From Pseudomonadota bacterium (GTDB lineage Bacteria; Pseudomonadota; Alphaproteobacteria; Micavibrionales; CSBR16-224), in NCBI GenBank assembly GCA_013285465.1, contig CP053449.1, forward strand, positions 1,239,540 to 1,303,539: a stretch of DNA of 64,000 bases, in the 5' to 3' direction. This document shows, one piece after another, positions 46,320 to 52,905 of the stretch; positions within the stretch are counted from its first letter, which is position 1, and every line of letters starts with the position of its first letter. The position numbers and the translations under genes were made by a program. The notes below the pieces were generated by a model, which saw only the letters and a program-made list of their open reading frames with translations, was not told the DNA's origin and ran no database searches.

Positions 46320-46721
46320 TTAGTGACGAGGCGGCAACCGTTCTTCGACACGGCGCACATTGCTGCGCGGACGTGATGTTTCTCCCCGTTTTTCCACGGT
46401 TTCACGGTCACGGGCGCGTAAAAAGACCAAAGCCTTGTTCAAAGAAACACCTGCTTTCAGCTTTAGTTCTGCCCGGTCTGTTATGCCGTAGCGACTGCTG
46501 ACATTCGTTTTCATGGCACTAATATGGAGGTAAAGGTCATATTGGTTATCTTTCACGCGTTTTGCGTAATACTGGCAATAATAGCTCTCCTTTTCAAAGG
46601 CCGCGACTTTGCGTCCGCAACGTGCATTCAGCTCTTTTGCTTCCATGTAATCCGGCAAGGCCGTGATTTTACGCGGATAGTCGCTGTTTTCGTTAAAAAG
46701 GTCTTTAATAAAGCCGAACAT
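46320..46721 (-). CDS. Tandem family protein, copy 5 (uncharacterised)
   Basis: This is the last and most divergent of five tandem paralogues (133 aa). It keeps the start MFGFIKDLFN, PRKITALPD, the CG pair in NARCGRKV, the YYAKRVKDNQYDLY strand, and a C-terminal NVRRVEERLPPRH ending in His. The usual LTxSNP is lost here. No signal peptide or membrane span is seen. GGAAGG lies six bases before ATG 46721. It follows copy 4 by 15 bp, and 251 bp separate its stop from fliK. Function unknown. Confidence 0.8.
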   Translation of the reverse strand: MFGFIKDLFNENSDYPRKITALPDYMEAKELNARCGRKVAAFEKESYYCQYYAKRVKDNQYDLYLHISAMKTNVSSRYGITDRAELKLKAGVSLNKALVFLRARDRETVEKRGETSRPRSNVRRVEERLPPRH

Positions 46722-46736
46722 TTTTTACCTTCCGGT

Positions 46737-47195
46737 TTAATGAATAAAAGGGTTTGAGATTGATAGTCTTTTTTGCGCATAATGCACATTATTACGCCCG
46801 CGTTTGCGTGCAATTTTCTTTTCACATTTCTTTTGCGGCAGTTTTTCCAGTTTTTTTCTCAGGCGTTCCTCAGCTTCCGCATCATATTTCTTAATGATAT
46901 CGACAGCATCCGCAAAGCCGACACGGCTTTGCAATACAACTTCTCCGACATCGGTTATTTCACCATCCATGATCGTCGCCGTCCCGCAGTAAGAAAACTT
47001 GATATCGTAGTAATGCCCGTCTGTCCGGGCAGCATAAAACTGCGTTTTGTAGCTGTCGCGTCCCGTAAACCATGTCGCAACATTTTGACCGCAGAGCCGG
47101 TTGACCTGATAAGCGCCGTCACAGCTTTCTTCGATTGCCGTGAATTTTCGCGGATAGCTTTTTTTATTAAACAGCGATTTGATATAACCGAACAT
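46737..47195 (-). CDS. Tandem family protein, copy 4 (uncharacterised)
   Basis: The 152-residue protein begins MFGYIKSLFNKKSYPRKFTA and has the conserved CG in NRLCGQNVATW. Next come QFYAARTDGHYYDIKFSY and a Lys/Glu-rich helix (about 108-135). It ends NNVHYAQKRLSISNPFIH. It is the longest copy because of the basic helix insert. AGGAAGAG precedes ATG 47195. It follows copy 3 by 11 bp. No family is recognised. Confidence 0.8.
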   Translation of the reverse strand: MFGYIKSLFNKKSYPRKFTAIEESCDGAYQVNRLCGQNVATWFTGRDSYKTQFYAARTDGHYYDIKFSYCGTATIMDGEITDVGEVVLQSRVGFADAVDIIKKYDAEAEERLRKKLEKLPQKKCEKKIARKRGRNNVHYAQKRLSISNPFIH

Positions 47196-47206
47196 TACGT
47201 CTCTTC

Positions 47207-47629
47207 CTAATGCCGCATCGGATTTGATGCGGTCAGGCGGTTCTGCACAAGACGCACATTATCATCGCTCCGCGCTTTTTCAATTTGCTGCTGCCGCGCA
47301 CTGTATTCCAGATGTTTGTTATCATGCATGCGGCGGTCGGTTTCTTTATTGTCGTATTTGCGGAGATCGGCTATCGCCTCGGCAAGGCTGAGGCGGCCGC
47401 GCACCGTAATCGTATTGCCGTCCATATCTTCGCGATGATAGGCGCATTTTAAGCTATAGCTTTTATCTTTATTACGCTCGGCATAAAATTTGACCGTATA
47501 TTCCATGCTTTCCCAGCGGACATAAGCCCCCATATCACTAATCTCATGACCTTTCATCCTTTGCGGCAAAGCCGTAATTTTTTCCGGCTCCGCTTTTTTG
47601 TTGAACATTTTTTTGACAAAACCAAACAT
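47207..47629 (-). CDS. Tandem family protein, copy 3 (uncharacterised)
   Basis: The 140-residue protein starts MFGFVKKMFNKKAEPEKITA and shows KFYAERNKDKSYSLKCAYH, LSLAEAIADLRKYDNKETDR and the C-terminal NVRLVQNRLTASNPMRH. The CG pair of the other copies is replaced (SDMGAYV). GAGGAAAA precedes ATG 47629. It lies 23 bp downstream of copy 2. No family is recognised. Confidence 0.8.
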   Translation of the reverse strand: MFGFVKKMFNKKAEPEKITALPQRMKGHEISDMGAYVRWESMEYTVKFYAERNKDKSYSLKCAYHREDMDGNTITVRGRLSLAEAIADLRKYDNKETDRRMHDNKHLEYSARQQQIEKARSDDNVRLVQNRLTASNPMRH

Positions 47630-47652
47630 GTTTTTTCCTCTGCTTAAAAAAA

Positions 47653-48081
47653 TTAATGCCCCATCGGGTTGGCAAGTGTCAGGCGCTGCTGTACGCGCCG
47701 GACGTTGTTTTTGCCCCGTTTGGGTGCGATATAGCTTTTTTCAAATGCCGCATGATCGCTTGCCGGCAAATGCCCCAGACGGTTTTGTGTTTCGCGGTCA
47801 TCATGCGCTCTGACAACGCCGATCGCCTCGCTTAGCGGGATTTCACAGCGCAGCATCGCTTTGCCGCTGTCACCGTCATGGTCATTATACTTCACATAGA
47901 CGTTATATTTCTTGTTTTCAACGCGGCGCGCATAAAGCTGATAGCTATAGGAAAAAGTACTGTAGCGTGTAACATCACGACCGCATAATTCATTGACCTT
48001 GTATCCCGGCCCTTTGGAGGGAAGGGAGACAATCGTGCGCGGTGTCGCGTTGCAGTTAAAGATGTCTTTCAAAAAATTCAC
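47653..48081 (-). CDS. Tandem family protein, copy 2 (uncharacterised)
   Basis: The 142-residue protein starts at GTG 48081 (MNFLKDIFNCNATPRTIVSL) and ends NNVRRVQQRLTLANPMGH. It has NELCGRDVTRYS, YQLYARRVENKKYNVYVKY and IPLSEAIGVVRAHDDRETQN. By an ungapped hand count about 78 of 142 positions are identical to copy 1, so this pair is a recent duplication. It follows copy 1 by 24 bp. Confidence 0.82.
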   Translation of the reverse strand: MNFLKDIFNCNATPRTIVSLPSKGPGYKVNELCGRDVTRYSTFSYSYQLYARRVENKKYNVYVKYNDHDGDSGKAMLRCEIPLSEAIGVVRAHDDRETQNRLGHLPASDHAAFEKSYIAPKRGKNNVRRVQQRLTLANPMGH

Positions 48082-48105
48082 AATCTTGCTTTCATCTGTT
48101 TTAAA

Positions 48106-48534
48106 TCAATGCCCGCGCGGGTTGGAAACCGTCAGTCTTTGCTGGACGCGGCGAACATTATTGCGTTGGCGCGCGGGGTCCACAAACCGTTTTTCAAAAG
48201 CGGGATGATCGCTTTTCGGCATATGCCGCACCCGGCGGTAGGTTTCTTTATCATCATAGCTACGGATAATTTCCATTGCCTCGGCAAGCGGCACACTGCA
48301 GCGGATCATGGCTTTGCCTTCATCCGATGAGCCGTACCAATATTTGACCATGATGTCGTAATCCATATCCTTTGTGCGTTTGGCATAGATTTGGCAATTA
48401 TAATCCAAAAAGGAATATGCCGTCACACTCTGCCCGCAGATCTGATTAATATGCCGTCCCTCTACTTGCTGGGGAAGGGATGCAATCGTGCGCGGCATCG
48501 CATTGCAGTTAAAGATGTCTTTAAGCCAATTCAT
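48106..48534 (-). CDS. Tandem family protein, copy 1 (uncharacterised)
   Basis: This is the first gene of the five-gene run (142 aa). It begins MNWLKDIFNCNAMPRTIASL. NQICGQSVTAYS, CQIYAKRTKDMDYDIMVKYW and VPLAEAMEIIRSYDDKETYR follow, and it ends NNVRRVQQRLTVSNPRGH. No export signal is seen. It is divergent from tsaE, with 71 bp between the two starts, where the shared control region must lie. No family is recognised, so I assign no function. Confidence 0.82.
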   Translation of the reverse strand: MNWLKDIFNCNAMPRTIASLPQQVEGRHINQICGQSVTAYSFLDYNCQIYAKRTKDMDYDIMVKYWYGSSDEGKAMIRCSVPLAEAMEIIRSYDDKETYRRVRHMPKSDHPAFEKRFVDPARQRNNVRRVQQRLTVSNPRGH

Positions 48535-48605
48535 AAAGCATTCCGTTTCGGCCGTGTCTCATGTATATTTGTTGTGTTACCATACTATAGAAAGACAGGG
48601 CTATT

Positions 48606-49088
48606 ATGTCAATAAAAAACGGGGCTATTTACACCGATTTATCCTTGGACGCACTTGGCGGAATTGCCGCAGCACTGGCGGATTTTGTGCAAAAAGGAGA
48701 TGTTATTTTACTGGAAGGTAATCTGGGCGTAGGCAAAACGGAATTTGCCCGGATTTTTCTGCGTCATTTGACCGGAAATGACGGGCTGGCCGTGCCAAGC
48801 CCGACCTTTACGCTGGTGCAGCAATATGACACGCCGAAAGGCGAAGTGTGGCATTTTGACCTTTACCGGCTGGAAGACCCTCTGGAAGTCGAGGAAATCG
48901 GCTGGAATGAGGCTTTAACCCATGGTATTTCCCTGATAGAATGGCCCGACCGCCTTGGCCCTTACTTGCCGGAGGATTATTTGCGTCTGCGCCTTGATTT
49001 TTCGGACAAAGGGGAGGATTTGCGCGATATCAGTGTCACGCCCTGCGGCGTATATAAAGACCGCCTAGCAACCAACTGGAAAATATAG
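48606..49088 (+). CDS. tsaE: tRNA threonylcarbamoyladenosine biosynthesis ATPase TsaE
   Basis: TsaE is the ATPase of the t6A complex that modifies A37 of ANN-reading tRNAs. The 160-residue protein has Walker A GNLGVGKTEFAR (38-49), SPTFTLVQQYDTP, VWHFDLYRLEDPLEVEEIGW and ISLIEWPDRLG. It heads the tsaE, MurU-like, addB run. In relatives amgK usually lies between tsaE and the nucleotidyltransferase; it is absent here. Confidence 0.95.
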   Translation: MSIKNGAIYTDLSLDALGGIAAALADFVQKGDVILLEGNLGVGKTEFARIFLRHLTGNDGLAVPSPTFTLVQQYDTPKGEVWHFDLYRLEDPLEVEEIGWNEALTHGISLIEWPDRLGPYLPEDYLRLRLDFSDKGEDLRDISVTPCGVYKDRLATNWKI

Positions 49089-49093
49089 TAAAA

Positions 49094-49837
49094 ATGTCAA
49101 AAACATCCGATCATATGCCGACACAAGCCGTTATTCTTGCGGCAGGTTTCGGCAAGCGCATGCGCCCTTTAACGGAACACTGCCCGAAACCGCTGCTGGA
49201 AGTGGATGGCAGGACGATGCTGGATCGTATCTTCGATGCGCTGGTTGAAGCGGATGTGCGTGATGTGATCGTTAACACGCATTACCTTGCAGAACAGGTA
49301 GAAGATTGCTGCCGACGCCGCAAGGATGTGAATATTCGTACCTCCTATGAAACGGAGATACTTGAAACGGGCGGCGGCGTTAAGAAAGTTTTGCAACATA
49401 TTGATAAAAATCCGTTTTATGTTTTGAACGGCGATGTCATCTGGCAGGATTTTCCCGGTCATGCACCCGCTTTGCAAGGGCTGGCCGGCACATGGAATCC
49501 GGAAAAAATGGATCTGCTGTTGATGGTGTATCCGCGTGAAAAGCTACCGGAAGGCAGCGGTTTGCAAGGTGATTACGAGATAGATGATGCGGGCAGGCTG
49601 CAGCACAAAATCGGCGGGCCGTATGTATTCGCAGGACCGCGCATTGTTTCCCCGGCATTATTTGACAATACGCCGGAGGGCGCTTTTTCCTTCCTTGACC
49701 TGTTTCACAAGGCGCAGAATGCGGGCAGGCTTTACGGTTTTATTCATCAAGGCGCATGGCATCATGCCGGAACACCGGAAGACCTCGCCGCGATCAACGC
49801 AATTTACCGCAACCCGCGAAAGATGGCGGCGACATGA
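49094..49837 (+). CDS. murU: Sugar-phosphate nucleotidyltransferase (MurU-like)
   Basis: This nucleotidyltransferase probably transfers UMP to N-acetylmuramate 1-phosphate in cell-wall recycling. The substrate assignment comes from family and position between tsaE and addB. The 247-residue protein has ILAAGFGKRMRPLTEHCPKP (14-33), VIVNTHYLAEQVE, ETGGGVKKVLQ, FYVLNGDVIWQD and WHHAGTPEDLAAIN. Its usual kinase partner AmgK is missing here. The stop overlaps addB by 4 nt (ATGA). Confidence 0.82.
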   Translation: MSKTSDHMPTQAVILAAGFGKRMRPLTEHCPKPLLEVDGRTMLDRIFDALVEADVRDVIVNTHYLAEQVEDCCRRRKDVNIRTSYETEILETGGGVKKVLQHIDKNPFYVLNGDVIWQDFPGHAPALQGLAGTWNPEKMDLLLMVYPREKLPEGSGLQGDYEIDDAGRLQHKIGGPYVFAGPRIVSPALFDNTPEGAFSFLDLFHKAQNAGRLYGFIHQGAWHHAGTPEDLAAINAIYRNPRKMAAT

Positions 49838-52800
49838 GCACAGCCTCCTTCCACGCGATGATTGATATGCAGCGCGGGGCAGGGCGTCTGCCTGTCTTTA
49901 ACATTCCCGCAGGTGTGTCTTTTGTCGATAGGCTGGCACAAACCATGCTGGACTGGGCGCAGGATGATGCCTTATCCCTGTCGCAATATCTGGTGCTATT
50001 GCCCAGCCGCCGCGCCTGCCGCAGTCTGCGCGAGGCTTTTCTGCGCCTGACGGATGGCGCGCCGCTGATCCTGCCGCGCATGCAGCCGATCGGCGATGTC
50101 GATGATGAAGGGCTGGATGTCCTGCTATCCGCAACATTGGCCGAACAGCCAGATGCGCCCGCTGATTTTCTGGATATTCCGCCTGCGATTACCCCTTTGC
50201 ACCGTCAGATATTGCTGGCACGCACCATTCACGCCGCCAAAGGCGGGGCAGGCGGCATCGTACCGTCCTATGAACAGGCGCTTTCCCTTGCGGACGAGCT
50301 GGGAAAACTGCTGGATGAGGTGCAGACGGAACATCTCAGCTTTGACGGGTTGCAGGATCTGGTTCAGGAAGAAAAATTCGCGCAGCATTGGCAGTCCACC
50401 CTGACATTTCTCAGCATCCTGACCGAACACTGGCCGGATATTCTGGCCGAGCGGGAAATGATCGATCCCGCCGCACGCAGAAACCGTTTGCTGGAGGCAC
50501 AGGCACAGCTGTGGCAGCAACAGCCGCCGCAGCAAAAACTGGTGATCGCCGGTGTCACGGGCTCCATTCCCGCCGTGCGCGATTTGATCAAAACCGCTGT
50601 GGCGCTGCCGGATGCGCTTATGGTTCTGCCCGGATTTGATCCTTTAATGTCCGCAGAAGACTGGCAGCATGTCACGGATGAACATCCGCAATTTTATCTG
50701 AAATTATTGCTGGAACATCTGGGTATGCCGGGCAGTGATGTTGCACTTTGGCCCGGAACGGCAGCGGATACGCCGACGGCGCGGCTGATTTCCGAAACAA
50801 TGCGTCCCGCCGTCACGACAGACCGCTGGCGCGGGCTATCCAATCGCGATATCGATGAAAACGCGCTGGCCCATATCCGCAAAATCGACTGTAAAACCGC
50901 GCAGGACGAGGCGCTCGTCATTGCACTTGCCATGCGCGGCGCATTGGAAACGCCGGAGAAAACCGCCGTTCTGATTACGCCTGACCGCAATCTGTCACAG
51001 CGCGTCTTGGCCTGTCTGGAGCGCTGGGATATTGCCTGTGACGATTCCGGCGGAACACCGCTGTCGGAAACGCAGGTCGGGCGTTTTTTGCTGCTGGTTG
51101 CCGCCGCCGCGCAGGAAAAAGACAGCCCTGTCGCCTTGCTGGCCTGCCTGCGCCACAAGCTGACACATGCCGGTTTAACGCAAGAGGAGATAGATCTCTG
51201 GCGCAATTTGCTGGACAGGGAACTGCGCAAACACACGCTGCTGAATATCACAACGCGGCTGGAAGAGCTGGGAGATCACGGTGATCTGCCTTTGCGCGGC
51301 TGGCAGCATGTACATGATTGTCTGGAACATTTGCGTCTTCTGACCGGTGGCACGGCACACAGTCTGCCCGCATGGTTTGACGCGCATCTGGCGGCTGCCG
51401 AGCAGCTTGCCGCAACGCCGGAGGAGGCGGGAGCGGAGATTTTGTGGCGCGGCGAAGACGGCGAGGCTGCCGCAAGATTTTTGCAGGAAATCGCGGAGTT
51501 ATCCGGTGACGTGCCGGATTTGAATGATGCGCAATATGTCGCATTGCTGCAAAATTTGATGAAAAACACCGTCATACGCCCGCGCTATAATCTGCATCCG
51601 CGTCTTGCTATTCTGGGACAGATGGAGGCACGCCTCTACAGCGCCGATCTGGTCATATTGGGCGGATTGAATGAAGGCGTCTGGCCGCATGACCCCGGCC
51701 ATGACCCGTGGATGTCGCGCCCGATGCGCAAACAATACGGCTTGCCGCCCGCCGAACGCCGCACGGGAATGGAGGCACATGATTTCGCGCAGGCCGTTTC
51801 CGCGCGGGAGGTTATCATTACCCGCGCCCAGAATATCGAAGGCACACCGACCGTGCCTGCACGCTGGCTGCTGCGGATGGAAACCGTCTTGAATGCCGTC
51901 GGATTATCATGGCCGGTTCAGCGCGATATTGCGGGATATGCCGAAATTCTCGACAGACCGGAGCAAACGCTGCCTTGTGCGCGTCCCGCGCCGTCGCCGC
52001 CGGTTGCCGACAGACCGCGTAAACTATCCGTCACCAAGGTCGAGGCATGGATGCGTGACCCTTACAGCATTTATGCGCGTTACGTTTTAGGTCTGGAGGC
52101 ACTCGATCCTTTGGAGCGCGACCCCGGTGCCGCGGAACGCGGGCAGATCATGCATAAAATTCTGGAGGATTTCGTGCGTGACCATTGCATGACAGGCGTG
52201 CCGGACAATGCTTATGATCTGCTGCTGGAATACGGGCAGCGGGAATTTGAAAATATGCGCCTGCCTGATGATATTTACGTGTTCTGGTGGCCGCGCTTTG
52301 AAAGATTGGCCGATGCGCTGGTCCGGCATGAACGCAAATGGCAGCGTGAAGCCGTTCCCGCATTGGTCGAAGCCTATGGCGGGCGTGATTTTGATGCGCC
52401 TGCCGGCGTTTTCAGACTTTCGGCACGTGCCGACAGAATCGATACCATGCGTGACGGCAGCGGCGCGGCGATTATCGACTATAAAACCGGTACGGCACCA
52501 CAGATCGGCGATATCGTCGCCGGATTTTCACCGCAATTGCCGCTGGAGGCTTTACTGGTTGCCGGCACGGCCTTTTCAGGGCTACCGTTATCGGAAACGG
52601 CGGAATTGTTGGTCTGGCAGGTTTCAGGCGGGCATCCGCCGTTTCAGGCAAAGAACTATAAGGCTGACGATATTCGCCGCGCCATTGATAATGCCGCGAT
52701 CGGTTTCCCCGCATTGGTGGCGGCTTTTGATAACCCCGACACACCTTATTACGCCGTGCCTGATCTGGATAAAGCGCCTGCCTATAACGACTATGCGCAT

Positions 52801-52842
52801 CTGGAGCGTCTGGGCGAATGGGGATATGTTGAGAAACTGTAA
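49834..52842 (+). CDS. addB: Double-strand break repair protein AddB
   Basis: AddB is the nuclease partner of AddA in alphaproteobacterial break repair. The start is ATG 49834 (MSTASFHAMIDM), overlapping the MurU-like stop by 4 nt. The 1002-residue protein shows FNIPAGVSFVDRLAQTML, YLVLLPSRRACRSLREAFL, VILGGLNEGVWPHDPGHDPW and SVTKVEAWMRDPYSIYARYV. The C-terminal nuclease motif AAIIDYKTGT has Asp882. addA is at 6076-9705 on the other strand; in relatives the two genes are usually adjacent. Confidence 0.94.
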   Translation: MSTASFHAMIDMQRGAGRLPVFNIPAGVSFVDRLAQTMLDWAQDDALSLSQYLVLLPSRRACRSLREAFLRLTDGAPLILPRMQPIGDVDDEGLDVLLSATLAEQPDAPADFLDIPPAITPLHRQILLARTIHAAKGGAGGIVPSYEQALSLADELGKLLDEVQTEHLSFDGLQDLVQEEKFAQHWQSTLTFLSILTEHWPDILAEREMIDPAARRNRLLEAQAQLWQQQPPQQKLVIAGVTGSIPAVRDLIKTAVALPDALMVLPGFDPLMSAEDWQHVTDEHPQFYLKLLLEHLGMPGSDVALWPGTAADTPTARLISETMRPAVTTDRWRGLSNRDIDENALAHIRKIDCKTAQDEALVIALAMRGALETPEKTAVLITPDRNLSQRVLACLERWDIACDDSGGTPLSETQVGRFLLLVAAAAQEKDSPVALLACLRHKLTHAGLTQEEIDLWRNLLDRELRKHTLLNITTRLEELGDHGDLPLRGWQHVHDCLEHLRLLTGGTAHSLPAWFDAHLAAAEQLAATPEEAGAEILWRGEDGEAAARFLQEIAELSGDVPDLNDAQYVALLQNLMKNTVIRPRYNLHPRLAILGQMEARLYSADLVILGGLNEGVWPHDPGHDPWMSRPMRKQYGLPPAERRTGMEAHDFAQAVSAREVIITRAQNIEGTPTVPARWLLRMETVLNAVGLSWPVQRDIAGYAEILDRPEQTLPCARPAPSPPVADRPRKLSVTKVEAWMRDPYSIYARYVLGLEALDPLERDPGAAERGQIMHKILEDFVRDHCMTGVPDNAYDLLLEYGQREFENMRLPDDIYVFWWPRFERLADALVRHERKWQREAVPALVEAYGGRDFDAPAGVFRLSARADRIDTMRDGSGAAIIDYKTGTAPQIGDIVAGFSPQLPLEALLVAGTAFSGLPLSETAELLVWQVSGGHPPFQAKNYKADDIRRAIDNAAIGFPALVAAFDNPDTPYYAVPDLDKAPAYNDYAHLERLGEWGYVEKL

Positions 52843-52905
52843 AAAAAAGTGTAGATTGTACTGATTCTGTAAAAAATAGAGACGGATATCGGAAAGACTT
52901 AAGAC

